Positions 51,981 to 61,059 of a DNA stretch of 64,000 nucleotides are shown here, in pieces. The stretch covers positions 124,001 through 188,000 of the forward strand of contig NZ_LAQU01000006.1 of the NCBI RefSeq assembly GCF_000970345.1, read 5' to 3'. The DNA is from Robbsia andropogonis. GTDB taxonomy: Bacteria > Pseudomonadota > Gammaproteobacteria > Burkholderiales > Burkholderiaceae. Below the pieces are notes generated by a model that had not been told where the DNA came from, ran no database searches, and saw only the letters and a list, made by a program, of their open reading frames with translations. The translations under genes were made by a program, and so were the position numbers. Numbering within the stretch: the stretch's first letter is position 1; the number at the start of each line of letters is the position of its first letter.

Positions 51981-52193
51981 AGGGAGCTCCTGGTGGATTG
52001 CCCTGGCCGACCTGCCGTCTCCCGCATTTGCACCATCGCGCGCTCGGGTCGTGGCCAATTTTTGAACACAACGGCGCTGCGGCGGCACACGTATTGCCGG
52101 ACCACTTGGAAGCTGAGTCGGCAACGACGGGGGGTGGCGATAGAGGGAGGAGGTAGGCGCTAGGGCTAGGTGTTGATTGGGCTAAACCTGCAA

Positions 52194-52223
52194 ATTATAG
52201 CCTAAGACGCCTGCTCATGACAC
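52194..52223 (-). promoter_or_regulatory. Probable carAB promoter
   Basis: Minus strand -10 TATAAT (52194-52199, perfect) with GTGTCA (four of six) 18 bases upstream as -35. It predicts a leader of about 205 bases before carA, where pyrimidine or arginine control could act, though I see no known operator. Confidence 0.55.
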
Positions 52224-52502
52224 CCCAGCGACACCCCGATGGCTTTGGCACGACAGTCGCACGACGCATGAGACGCTACGAATCGCCCGCCGCGGGAACG
52301 ACGAGCGCTTGCCGACGGCATTTTCCGGATGGAACCGTCATACCCGGACGTCACCAAACAGATGGCTTCGCGCGCAGCGGGCATAGCCTGGCCGGACAGG
52401 GCGCAACGCAACCCCGGAAAGACCGCGGAGATCCTCGTACCCGAAGACAGCCGTCGCGATCGAGACGCCGAAGCACCCTCTACTCCTCACAGGAACCTGT
52501 CC
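52224..52502. other. Start of accessory island, no gene recognised
   Basis: Together with 52000-52223 this separates carA from the first LRR-like gene. Open frames here have no recognisable family or good ribosome site. Confidence 0.35.
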
Positions 52503-53314
52503 ATGGATACGCGTATCTGCGATCTCTCGTATTGCCCTTCATCAACGTCGACGCAGGCTGCTGAAACCAATGCCTCCCGCGGCGTCGCTGCCACGTGCGC
52601 TGATGTAAAGCGACCGGAGCGCGACGCCCTCATCCTCTTCGCGACGTCGGAACAAAAGTCATCGACGCATTGACCCGCCTGCCGACCGACACCGCTCACC
52701 TGACCTTGCTACGCTGTGCGATGGACCGATCGTTAGTCAGCGCTCTGCATGGACTGACCGACCTTATTGCGCTCCATCTTGTGGATACGCCCGCATCCGG
52801 GCGGCATTATGTCGGATTCAATCGCAGCCTATCAGCCATCCGGGTGCGCGAGTTGACATTGGTCGGCGGCGACTTTACGCACTATACGGCGCTCGCACTT
52901 GCGGCGAACTGCTTTTTGCAGGACGTCACACTGGTCGATCTTGAATTGACGAGAGAGTGGACGCTCACGATCCTGAAATCGTATTCAATCCGTTCGTTGA
53001 CCCTTGTCCGCCCTCGCGCCGCCTTGCATTCAAGATACCCGGAGTCGATGCGCGCGCCGCTCGTCGACAAGTCCTGGCTGGACTTCGTAAGTCGTGGAAC
53101 CTGGATCGACATCCGCTACGAAGAGACCGACGAGCAGGCGACGCGGGAAAACCATGCAGGGCCGTCGTTCGCACAACAGACCAATGCCAAAACTCCCACG
53201 GCACCTAGTCCAGCACACCCGCCAACATCAACCGCGTCCACGGCGCACGAAAAAGACGTGATGGATAAGGCCACGAAACGGATCGACCTTGGGTGGACCA
53301 TGGCACGCCTTTAG
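52503..53314 (+). pseudogene. Leucine-rich-repeat-like gene, copy 1, frameshifted
   Basis: A paralogue of the gene at 53841. From about 52655 the frame with TRLPTDTAHLTLL continues to a stop at 53314 and aligns with copy 2 (DALTRL against DALSRL, HLTLL against HVTLQ, VRELTLVGGDF against VRNLTLDGGAF, VDKSWL against VDRTWL). Its N-terminus, however, is in another frame that starts at ATG 52503 (AGGA upstream) and stops at 52673. A one-base change near the AAAA run at 52654-52657 would join them. It may be a pseudogene, a product of -1 slippage, or a short protein from TTG 52670. The Thr/Ala/Pro-rich C-terminus (about 53150-53314) is absent from copy 2. Function unknown. Confidence 0.6.
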
Positions 53315-53385
53315 ACTCCAGCGTCCACGCGCGATACGTAAGGCAATGCAAACGGCGCGCGGTTCGCCCGTGCAGCGCGACACGG

Positions 53386-53567
53386 CTACGGTGACAGGGC
53401 CGTCACCGCACCGTACGGTGAGATCAGCGCGAAGCGGACCCGACGTGCAGGCGCCGCCTTGGCTACCGACTTGTTTGGCTTTGTAACGCGCTTGGCGACC
53501 AGCGTCGGTGCGGTGCAGTCGGACTCAGCGGCGGGCTTGGCAACCTTCTTCGACTTTCGAAACGTAT
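53386..53567 (-). pseudogene. Decayed Lys/Ala-rich gene fragment
   Basis: On the minus strand a frame open from an upstream TAA to the stop at 53386-53388 reads RKSKKVAKPAAE, then LVAKRVTKPNKSVAKAAPARR, without a start codon. The composition resembles histone-H1-like tails and the C-terminal tail of the nearby MltD (KVASKAVAKPAKT). It looks like the 3' remnant of a larger gene, perhaps a duplicated mltD tail. The upstream side (53540-53620) is AT-rich. Confidence 0.35.
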
Positions 53568-53840
53568 ATATATTGCAATGGCATATTTAGTATTCGCAAT
53601 AAAATAGACTAAGTCGTATTTCCCGCTGAATTTCTCCCGCCGCCGACTGATACCGGAGTCAAGGCACAGACGGCATGGACCCCATGCACGGCCTGTGACC
53701 AAAGTACAGACATCCATCCGAATCCCCCGTCGCCGCGACGATGATGGATGCCGTTCCACGCGCACCATGCGGAACGGTCACGCATGTGCGTCACCAAGAA
53801 AGACCCGCTGCGATATCGGCAGCGCTCTTGGAGACGCCTC
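53568..53840. other. Gap between the two LRR-like genes
   Basis: AT-rich at its left end (53560-53620), with TAAAAT at 53600 as a possible -10 for copy 2. No gene recognised; frames reaching upstream of 53841 lack ribosome sites. Confidence 0.35.
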
Positions 53841-54806
53841 ATGCTTTCCCCGGTCGCCCCCGATTCGAGTAACCCATGCGCGTTGCTCCGACTCAGTCGC
53901 ATTAACGCGGAGCCAGCTTTCGATCAACTGAACGGTCCGCCGGCATTCAACTACGCTGGCGATACGACACGGTGGCAGGGGCAACCTAATTGGAGCCCGG
54001 ACGCTTTGTCGCGGCTTGATACACATACCTGTCACGTGACGCTGCAAGGAGGAGAACTCGACGATTCAGCGATTCACAATTTGATGCGCTTTCCCAATCT
54101 GGCGTCGCTCGAATTGGTTCACGTGGACATTCCGCCGCGCGTGAATTTCGCATTCGTGCGCGCCTTGATGCTGCTGCCCGTCAAGCGGATCTATTACACC
54201 AACATGATCCTGCCTGATGCCATGGCCCTGGATGCGCAAAAGATCAAGACGATGATTTACGCAAAGGCGGGGTTGATGTCCGGGGCGATATCGATGCTCA
54301 TGGGCTCGCCGCACTTGCAGCGGCTCGACGTGCGGGGTGCCCTGCTCCCCTCGCACCTCAATACGCTACCGTTGATGCAGCGCGAACAACCGCTCGATAC
54401 CTTTCTTTGTCAATGTGACGTCGATGCGCCCCATAGTGACCGCCACAATGCCGCCGATGCGTTGTTGCACCTGCCCGTACGCAACCTTACGCTGGACGGA
54501 GGTGCGTTCGACGAAACGGCGGCAGTGGCGCTGGGACAGAACCCGCATCTTGAATCACTGACACTTCAGCATCTGCCACTGACACGAGCGTGGATCGAAC
54601 AGATCATTACGCCGTCGGTCATACCACCCCAACGGCTCCCCACGCTACGCTTGCTGACAATCGTGGCCCCGAGGGAGGTGCGGGCATCGGGTCGCGCGAA
54701 TCCCGATCTCGTATCAAGGGTTGACCGCACCTGGCTCAATACGATGCATTACCGTCACGGCCTGACTATCGAATTCCGGGAAGCAAGTACAGCGTCATTG
54801 AATTAA
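53841..54806 (+). CDS. Leucine-rich-repeat-like protein, copy 2
   Basis: A 321-residue protein without signal peptide or membrane helix. Residues about 60-300 contain repeated strand-loop units: HVTLQGGELD, LASLELVHVDIP, LQRLDVRGALLP, VRNLTLDGGAFD, LESLTLQHLPLT and LRLLTIVAP, suggesting an RNI-like leucine-rich repeat fold used for protein binding. The last 20 residues (VDRTWLNTM...LTIEF) match the end of copy 1. The ATG at 53841 has GGAG eight bases upstream; earlier in-frame ATGs do not. It is an accessory gene of unknown function; a secreted effector is one possibility, with no direct support here. Confidence 0.7.
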   Translation: MLSPVAPDSSNPCALLRLSRINAEPAFDQLNGPPAFNYAGDTTRWQGQPNWSPDALSRLDTHTCHVTLQGGELDDSAIHNLMRFPNLASLELVHVDIPPRVNFAFVRALMLLPVKRIYYTNMILPDAMALDAQKIKTMIYAKAGLMSGAISMLMGSPHLQRLDVRGALLPSHLNTLPLMQREQPLDTFLCQCDVDAPHSDRHNAADALLHLPVRNLTLDGGAFDETAAVALGQNPHLESLTLQHLPLTRAWIEQIITPSVIPPQRLPTLRLLTIVAPREVRASGRANPDLVSRVDRTWLNTMHYRHGLTIEFREASTASLN

Positions 54807-54908
54807 CGCGCTGCTCGCGGGCGGCAGTCGCGATGCATGATCCCAGAACGCGGGACACCGACACGCTTCACCGGCAAACCCGTCAAGCATGCCGCGACGT
54901 TTGCACGA

Positions 54909-56687
54909 TCAGCGCGACGCGACGCGATGGGCCGAGGACGATTTGCCCGAAGTCTTGGCAGGCTTCGCAACCGCCTTGGACGCCACTTTCGGCGTCGCTT
55001 TTTCGGCCTTGGCTTGCCTTTCGGGCACGGCGCGGCGACTGGAAGCCACCGCATTCTTCGCGGGCTTGCTCTCACGCACCACTTCGCGCTTGCCTGCAGC
55101 CGGGCGCACCTTGCCCTGAGCGCGCGTGGTTACGATCTTGCGCGACGACTTCGGTTCCGGTTCCGATGCTTGCTCGACCTTGTCAGAGGCGCGGATCACG
55201 CGGCCCCGTGACGCGTCGTCGTCCCGCAGCGATACGGTCTGCAATTGCATCGGACGGGCACCGCCATCGACATCTTCACGAACATACACGACCAGCTGCG
55301 TGCCGGCACGGAACGACGTGGCGCGCGTGCGATTCCAGCGACGCAGTTCCGCTACCGACACGCCCAGGCGCGACGCCAATGCCGTGGCTGTTTCACGCTG
55401 CGGCACCCGCACTGACACGCGACGGTAGATCGGTTTGTCCGGTTCGATCGCCAGCACCGCATTCTCCGCGACAGTCGCGCTGATATCGCCCACCGCAGGG
55501 CCATCATCGGATTTCGGCACCAGGATCGTCGAGCCCGGCTTCAGGCGCATTCCGGACGGAATTTTATTGACTGCCATCAGCGTCTTCGGATCAACGCCGA
55601 TTTTCTCGGCAAGGTCCTTCGGACGTTCGCGTGCGGTGACCTGATACGTGGTCCAGCTAGACAGCGGCAACGTATAGTGTTTCAGATTACGCGCGAAGAC
55701 TTCGGCACTGTCGAATGGCAACAGAATCTGTGGTTGCGTCGAACCCAGGATGACCGGCTTCGTGAACGACGGGTTCAACGCCTTGAAGTCATCGAGTTTC
55801 ATGTCGGCCAATTGCGCCGCCACCTTGACGTCGATATCCCGCGACGTGGTCACTGTCACGAAATAAGGGTGATTCGGAATTTCTGGCAGCGTCAGACCAT
55901 ACTTCGCCGGGTCATCAATCAAGTTCTTGACCGCCTGCAGTTTCGGGACGTAGTTACGCGTCTCGTTCGGCATGTTCAAGCTGGCGTAATCGGTCGGCAA
56001 ACCCTTGGCGGCATTGCGAGCGATGGCCTTCTGTACATTGCCCTCCCCCCAGTTATACGCGGCCAGTGCCAATTGCCAGTCGCCGAACATATCGTGCAGC
56101 CGGGACAGGTAATCGAGCGCGGCATCGGTCGACGCCAGCACATCGCGGCGCTGGTCCTGGAACATGTTCTGCGCCAGATTGTAGTCTCGGCCCGTACCAG
56201 GAATGAATTGCCACATACCGGCCGCCTTGGCAACCGACAACGCCTGAGGGTTGTAGGCACTTTCGATAAACGGCAGCAATGCCAGCTCGGTGGGCATATG
56301 ACGCGCTTCGAGCTGTTCGACGATGTGATAGAGATAGAGCCGCGAACGATCGGTCATACGCTGAACATAGTCCGGACGCGTCACGTACCAGTTCGTTTGG
56401 GCGTCGACCAGATCGCCAGTCAGGTCGGGCATTTGGAAGCCGCGGCGAATACGGGCCCAAAGATCCGTATCCTGCGTCGCCAGTGCATCGACCGACCCAT
56501 GGTCCACATCAATCGTCTTGCCCGCCGTCGAACGACGCAGCGCCTTGCTTTGCGCCGTTTCCTTGTTTTGGTCCTGATTGGTGGCGTAGGCGTTGGTATA
56601 GCCATCGGAGCCATTCGCCATATTGCTCGCCGTGCCGGCACAAGCGGAAAGCATCAGCGCCAGCAGCGCACAAAGGATCAATCGCAT
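54909..56687 (-). CDS. mltD: Membrane-bound lytic murein transglycosylase D
   Basis: A lipoprotein that cleaves peptidoglycan strands to 1,6-anhydromuropeptides. The signal MRLILCALLALMLSAC has the lipobox Cys at 16. The SLT domain (about 115-245) has the catalytic Glu142 in LLPFIESAYNP, then AGMWQFIPGTGRDY and LALAAYNWGEGNV. Two LysM domains follow (about 355-405 and 433-480). The last 90 residues are Lys/Ala/Ser-rich, like a histone H1 tail, and unusual for MltD. The start ATG at 56685-56687 has no good ribosome site. It is next to gloB, as in E. coli. Confidence 0.94.
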   Translation of the reverse strand: MRLILCALLALMLSACAGTASNMANGSDGYTNAYATNQDQNKETAQSKALRRSTAGKTIDVDHGSVDALATQDTDLWARIRRGFQMPDLTGDLVDAQTNWYVTRPDYVQRMTDRSRLYLYHIVEQLEARHMPTELALLPFIESAYNPQALSVAKAAGMWQFIPGTGRDYNLAQNMFQDQRRDVLASTDAALDYLSRLHDMFGDWQLALAAYNWGEGNVQKAIARNAAKGLPTDYASLNMPNETRNYVPKLQAVKNLIDDPAKYGLTLPEIPNHPYFVTVTTSRDIDVKVAAQLADMKLDDFKALNPSFTKPVILGSTQPQILLPFDSAEVFARNLKHYTLPLSSWTTYQVTARERPKDLAEKIGVDPKTLMAVNKIPSGMRLKPGSTILVPKSDDGPAVGDISATVAENAVLAIEPDKPIYRRVSVRVPQRETATALASRLGVSVAELRRWNRTRATSFRAGTQLVVYVREDVDGGARPMQLQTVSLRDDDASRGRVIRASDKVEQASEPEPKSSRKIVTTRAQGKVRPAAGKREVVRESKPAKNAVASSRRAVPERQAKAEKATPKVASKAVAKPAKTSGKSSSAHRVASR

Positions 56688-56849
56688 GAAGGAGGCGTCT
56701 CGATAGCCAGTAACCAAGGCGGAAGTAGTGTCAGGATGGTAAGGAAACCCGTCCCTCCCGTCAACCTCCGTTACAAAAAAATCTCAATGAAATCGAGGGG
56801 CTGCAAGGTTTTTTTAAAGTAACAGCATGGATACCCCTTGTAACGGGTG

Positions 56850-57887
56850 TTAGAAACGGTCCTTCCACGCGCGTAATTGGGTGAAAGCGGCGAGCCGTGT
56901 CAGAGGCACTTCCGCTGCCTGTTCACCCTGCCGTGCCGCCATCACGGCCCGCAGTTGCGGTGCGATGGCCGGCGCATCGGCACGCAGAAACGGGTTGACG
57001 CGGCGCTCATGCGCCAAGGTTGTAGGGACGGTCGGCGTACCCGCCGCGCGCAGCGCGTCGGCCTGCACCGACCAGGCTTGCAGATCCGCATTTTCCGGAT
57101 CGGCCGCCAATGCAAAGCGGATATTCGATAGCGTGTACTCATGTGCGCAATGCACCAAGGTCGCCGCCGGCAATGCCGTCAACCGGTCCAGCGACGCCAA
57201 CATCTGCGCTGGCGTGCCCTCGAACAAACGGCCACATCCGGTGGCGAAGAGCGTATCACCACAAAAAACCCTCGGCGGCCGATTCCGATCGATAGTGGCA
57301 ACCGCAGTCGCTGGGGCGGCAGTGGGTTCGCTCCCCCCTGTTCCCGATGCACGACCTTCACGGGACGACGTGCTATCCGACGCGCGCGACGGGGTGCCCT
57401 CCTCATCGCCTGCCCCCGCCTCGAAGTACGCGATATGCGCACGTGTATGGCCGGGGACGTCGATTACCGTAAAATGCGCTCGCGGCGAGGCGGTCGCCAC
57501 GATATCGCCGCCTCGAATAGGCTGCGTGACCGTCGCGATGTCCTCGCCAGCGGGCCCGTAGACGGGCGGCAAGGCGGATGCCCTGCCTGTGGCGATCTGC
57601 CGTTCGGTGTAAGCAAGCAACTCGGCCACACCGCCGACGTGGTCCGCATGGTGATGCGTGAGTAGAATAGCGCTCAGATAACGGTTGCCGGCCTCGAGAT
57701 AAGCGATGACTGGCGCCGCCTGCCCCGGATCAACGACCGTCACGCCGATCGCGTCCGGGAGGGCGGCTTCGCATTGCGGCACCAGCATCCAAATATAGTT
57801 GTCATTGAATGCAGGTAATGGGAAAACGTCGTATGTCTCGCTGGGAGCGGACGCGACGGAAGACGAGGCTGGCGGCATCATGGGCAT
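56850..57887 (-). CDS. gloB: Hydroxyacylglutathione hydrolase with insertion
   Basis: Glyoxalase II hydrolyses S-lactoylglutathione to lactate and glutathione, the second step of methylglyoxal removal. The metallo-beta-lactamase core has FNDNYIWML, the metal motif THHHADHVGG, PGHTRAH, FCGDTLFATGCGRLFEG and AHEYTLSNIRFAL; the C-terminal KDRF is typical. It is 345 residues against about 250-265: about 45 residues (160-205, Ser/Ala/Gly/Thr-rich) are inserted between HIAYF and RVFCGDT. The start is ATG 57885-57887, leaving about 20 non-conserved residues. It diverges from the methyltransferase gene. Confidence 0.93.
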   Translation of the reverse strand: MPMMPPASSSVASAPSETYDVFPLPAFNDNYIWMLVPQCEAALPDAIGVTVVDPGQAAPVIAYLEAGNRYLSAILLTHHHADHVGGVAELLAYTERQIATGRASALPPVYGPAGEDIATVTQPIRGGDIVATASPRAHFTVIDVPGHTRAHIAYFEAGAGDEEGTPSRASDSTSSREGRASGTGGSEPTAAPATAVATIDRNRPPRVFCGDTLFATGCGRLFEGTPAQMLASLDRLTALPAATLVHCAHEYTLSNIRFALAADPENADLQAWSVQADALRAAGTPTVPTTLAHERRVNPFLRADAPAIAPQLRAVMAARQGEQAAEVPLTRLAAFTQLRAWKDRF

Positions 57888-57935
57888 GAATTGGGGGCAG
57901 CGCGACAGGCTGCCGATGTATTTGATTGGGGGCGC

Positions 57936-58871
57936 ATGGCTGAGCGACCGATTATAGACTGGTCCGACTGGACGCAATCCCCGCCGGGGCAATACGTCCT
58001 GGCGTGGGAGCAAGCCCAGGCGGATCGTGTCGTCAGTGACATGTTCGGCTATCGCGCCGTGCAACTGGGACTGCCGCAACTTGATGCGTTGCGGGAGAAC
58101 CGGATGCCTAGCCGCGTGTTGACACTCGACCCGCAAAGCCCGTTCAGCTCGCCTTACCTGCTCCCGCCTACCCGTCCCGGCGCCGATCGCTTGATGCACG
58201 CCGGCCAGCCACCTCTGCATGGCCAGCACGGACATCACGTAGGTGGCCGCGAACCGCGTCGACGTTCCGGAAATGCGATATTGGATGCGCAGACGGACGT
58301 GCCGCTGCTGCATGCGCCGCCTAACCGGACAACGGTCTGGGCCGACTTCGGCGAATTGCCGTACGAGAGTCAAAGTCTGGATTTGCTGGTGATGCCGCAT
58401 ACCCTGGAATTCACGGTGGAACCGCATGCGCTGCTGCGCGAAGCGGAACGCGTGCTGGTGCCGGAAGGCAAGCTGGTCATTACCGCGTTCAATTCCTTGA
58501 GTTTGTGGGGGGTCCGGCAATCGGTCGGCCGCCGGACGCAGCGGCCGTTCGTGCCGGCGGATACCGACCTGATCGCCTTTACGCGGCTGAAGGACTGGAT
58601 CAAGCTGCTCGGATTCGAATTGAGCCGAGGAAGGTTTGGCTGCTACCGCCCGCCGTTGACAAACGCGAAGTGGCTCGAACGCTGCCGCTTCATGGAGGCG
58701 GCGGGCGACCGCTGGTGGCCGATTTTCGGCGCGGTGTACTTGATCACCGCGGTCAAGCGCGAACGACGCATGCGACTGGTGGGTCCGAGTTGGAAGAAGA
58801 AAACAGCGGCGGTGCCCTCGGCACTGACACCTGCGGCGGCGCCGACACCCACCTCGGCATCGCGATTGTAG
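57936..58871 (+). CDS. YafS-like SAM-dependent methyltransferase with insertion
   Basis: A class I methyltransferase of unknown substrate; relatives lie between gloB and rnhA in many proteobacteria. The N-terminus has PPGQYVLAWEQAQADRVVSDMFGYRAVQLGLP, then FGELPYESQSLDLLVMPHTLEF and VLVPEGKLVITAFN, the motifs of the SAM fold. About 60 residues (66-130, Pro/Arg/His/Gly-rich) are inserted before the second strand. The start ATG 57936 is in the family position. 311 residues. Confidence 0.88.
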   Translation: MAERPIIDWSDWTQSPPGQYVLAWEQAQADRVVSDMFGYRAVQLGLPQLDALRENRMPSRVLTLDPQSPFSSPYLLPPTRPGADRLMHAGQPPLHGQHGHHVGGREPRRRSGNAILDAQTDVPLLHAPPNRTTVWADFGELPYESQSLDLLVMPHTLEFTVEPHALLREAERVLVPEGKLVITAFNSLSLWGVRQSVGRRTQRPFVPADTDLIAFTRLKDWIKLLGFELSRGRFGCYRPPLTNAKWLERCRFMEAAGDRWWPIFGAVYLITAVKRERRMRLVGPSWKKKTAAVPSALTPAAAPTPTSASRL

Positions 58872-59021
58872 GAACGGCCCGATGCAAGGTCGCCGACAAC
58901 AGGGAGGGTGGTCACGCAGCCCTTTCGCCCGATTGGCGTACCCTCAAAAAATCGCACGCTCCTGAGACAGCGTCGAGGACCGATCCTTGGCACCGGCGGC
59001 CCGGCTTTGTGCATTCGTGCT

Positions 59022-59669
59022 TCAGGATCCGGCCGCCAGGCGCTTCCGCGACAATTCCGAGCCCTTGTTCGCCAACACGTCGGCGCGTTCGTTCATGTCA
59101 TGTCCGGCATGTCCCTTGACATGATGAAATCGCACGGATGCATGGCGGCGAACGGCTTCATCGAGAAACACCCAATGCTCGATGTTTGCTTTCTTCTTGA
59201 AGGCGCCTTTCATGGTTTGCACCACGTACAGCGAATCGGTGTGAACGTCAATGGACGAGTTGGCCGGAAGATTATTCAACCCGTGCGCTGCCGCCAGTAT
59301 CTCGGCAACCTGATTTGTGGCGTGCCCGATCGACTCGAATCCTTCGTAGACAACTTTTCCGCTACTCAGGACCACCCATCCACACCCCGCCGGCCCGGGA
59401 TTCCGCAATGCCGAACCGTCCGAATAGATGACAAAGCTACCGGGCTCCACCGGAGGGGTCAGCGGGGCGTCGGTCTGTCCCGGCGCATTGTCCGCTGGAA
59501 CCTTACCTTTCGACGCGGCGCCTCCCACATCCGGTTGACGCAATGCCTCGATCGCCACGCGCAACGCACGTTCAGTAATGCCGTTCGGCATCTCATACCA
59601 TGTTCGCGCGGCGGCGATAAGATCTGCGACAAGAGGTTCGGTATGTGTGCTGCGGCCCATGGTCGACAT
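59022..59669 (-). CDS. Divergent RNase HI-like protein
   Basis: It should cut RNA in RNA-DNA hybrids. The RNase H fold (about 75-205) begins FVIYSDGSALRNPGPAGCG, with catalytic Asp in YSDG, a Glu in NQVAEILAA, Asp in VHTDSLYVV and a last Asp in NERADVLA. It differs from the usual rnhA product of this locus: the basic protrusion loop (between the third strand and LDEAV) is short, the Glu context is NQVAE rather than NNRME, and about 75 extra N-terminal residues are present. It occupies the rnhA position between the yafS-like gene and dnaQ, but on the opposite strand. The start is uncertain (ATG 59669 or 59660). Confidence 0.85.
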   Translation of the reverse strand: MSTMGRSTHTEPLVADLIAAARTWYEMPNGITERALRVAIEALRQPDVGGAASKGKVPADNAPGQTDAPLTPPVEPGSFVIYSDGSALRNPGPAGCGWVVLSSGKVVYEGFESIGHATNQVAEILAAAHGLNNLPANSSIDVHTDSLYVVQTMKGAFKKKANIEHWVFLDEAVRRHASVRFHHVKGHAGHDMNERADVLANKGSELSRKRLAAGS

Positions 59670-60013
59670 AAAAATGACTAGTGTAATCGCACTTCGCCTT
59701 GGTGACGACCCTTCTGACTGACAACGCCCGCCGGCCCCACGCACTGCCGGACGTACTCCTGACGCACTTTTGTCAGACGAACCGGGACCCGGAAAGCGTG
59801 GCCGTCGTGATCGATGTCGCATTGCCCGGCTGGTGCACTTACCTGACGAAAAATGCCGGCTCGTCGATCGACACGATCGCGTAAGATATGCGGAAATCCT
59901 GGTCACGGCGCGTTACCGCGCTTACGCGACGCAGCGCAAAATATGCAAGGGCGTGAATTCCGCGCGGATTAGCCTTCGTCTCGCGGCGCCCTCCCACTAT
60001 TTATTGACAGACG
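59670..60013. other. Divergent intergenic region before dnaQ
   Basis: 344 bases between the divergent RNase H and dnaQ genes. It should hold both promoters; I see no confident hexamer pair and no gene. Confidence 0.35.
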
Positions 60014-60772
60014 ATGCTTCGACAACTTGTATTCGATACCGAAACCACCGGACTGAACCCCAAGACCGGTGACCGGATTATCGAAATTGGTGCGGTCGAG
60101 CTGGTCAACCGTCGGTTGACCGGCAATAACCTGCACTTCTATGTCAACCCGGAACGCGACAGCGATCCGGGTGCGTTGGCCGTACACGGCCTGACCACCG
60201 ACTTCCTGTCGGACAAGCCAAAGTTCGCAGAGATCGCCGAAGCCCTGCGCGACTACGTGAAAGGCGCCGACCTGATTATCCATAACGCGCCGTTCGACGT
60301 CGCTTTCATGGAAGCCGAATTTGCCCGGCTGGGATGGCCACCGTTCGTCGAGCACGTGGGCGAGATCATCGATTCGCTGGCCATGGCGAAGGCCACGTTT
60401 CCCGGCAAACGGAATTCACTGGATGCGCTGTGTGACCGTTTCGGCATCAGCAACGCGCACCGTACGCTGCACGGCGCCCTGCTCGACTCGGAATTGCTGG
60501 CGGAAGTGTATCTGTCGCTGACGCGCGGCCAGGAGAGCCTGGTCATCGACGGTGGCGACGATCACACCGATCATGCGAGCAGCGGCCACGCCCAGGCAGC
60601 AAAAACGGCCGCCGCGACCTTCGCATCGCTCTCGCTGCCCGTCCTGCGGGCAACCGACGACGAAGCGGCGTCGCATGGCGCACTGCTCGCCGAACTGGAC
60701 AAGGCATCAAAAGGGAAATGCGTCTGGTTGGCCGAGCCCGCCGCAGAAGCAGCCGCGCCAACAGCGGCGTGA
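60014..60772 (+). CDS. dnaQ: DNA polymerase III epsilon subunit (proofreading)
   Basis: The 3'-5' exonuclease of the replicase core. The 252 residues have Exo I FDTETTGL (Asp8, Glu10), Exo II HNAPFDVAFM and Exo III with His and Asp in LHGALLDSELLAEVY. The C-terminal part (about 185-252) is the flexible segment that binds the alpha subunit, ending in an Ala-rich tail. The start is ATG 60014. Its place after rnhA is the usual one. Confidence 0.96.
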   Translation: MLRQLVFDTETTGLNPKTGDRIIEIGAVELVNRRLTGNNLHFYVNPERDSDPGALAVHGLTTDFLSDKPKFAEIAEALRDYVKGADLIIHNAPFDVAFMEAEFARLGWPPFVEHVGEIIDSLAMAKATFPGKRNSLDALCDRFGISNAHRTLHGALLDSELLAEVYLSLTRGQESLVIDGGDDHTDHASSGHAQAAKTAAATFASLSLPVLRATDDEAASHGALLAELDKASKGKCVWLAEPAAEAAAPTAA

Positions 60773-60828
60773 GCTGTCGCGAGATGCATCGCTCGTGCAT
60801 GCATTGGCCCGGCGTCGGTGAAAAACGC

Positions 60829-60856
60829 TTGCAAAGCGAAAGATCGCTGCTATAAT
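60829..60856 (+). promoter_or_regulatory. Sigma-70 promoter of tRNA-Val(CAC)
   Basis: -35 TTGCAA (60829-60834), 16-base spacer, -10 TATAAT (60851-60856), followed by CTCG. The mature tRNA begins about 60 bases later, so a long 5' leader is removed. Confidence 0.85.
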
Positions 60857-60917
60857 CTCGTTCCTCGACAGCGCAAGCAAGCATCAATCGCTCTGCGGTG
60901 CTGTCGAATACGACCCA

Positions 60918-60992
60918 GGGTGGTTAGCTCAGCGGTAGAGCACTGCCTTCACACGGCAGGGGTCACAGGTTCGAACCCTGTACTACCCACCA
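60918..60992 (+). tRNA. tRNA-Val (anticodon CAC)
   Basis: A 75-nt cloverleaf. Acceptor GGGTGGT pairs with ACTACCC (one G-U), anticodon stem CTGCC/GGCAG, loop TTCACAC with anticodon CAC, T loop TTCGAAC, discriminator A, encoded CCA. Confidence 0.96.
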
Positions 60993-61026
60993 GAATTAGC
61001 GATGACAACCGATTCGTCGCAGAAAC

Positions 61027-61059
61027 AAGGCCCCACGATACATATCGTGGGGCCTTTTT
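61027..61059 (+). terminator. Intrinsic terminator of tRNA-Val(CAC)
   Basis: A perfect stem AGGCCCCACGAT with its complement and a short loop, followed by five T, 35 bases after the tRNA. Confidence 0.9.

Noticed and set aside
53748..53840. Earlier in-frame ATGs (53748, 53784) as the start of LRR-like copy 2
   Set aside because: No ribosome site there, whereas ATG 53841 has GGAG at correct spacing.
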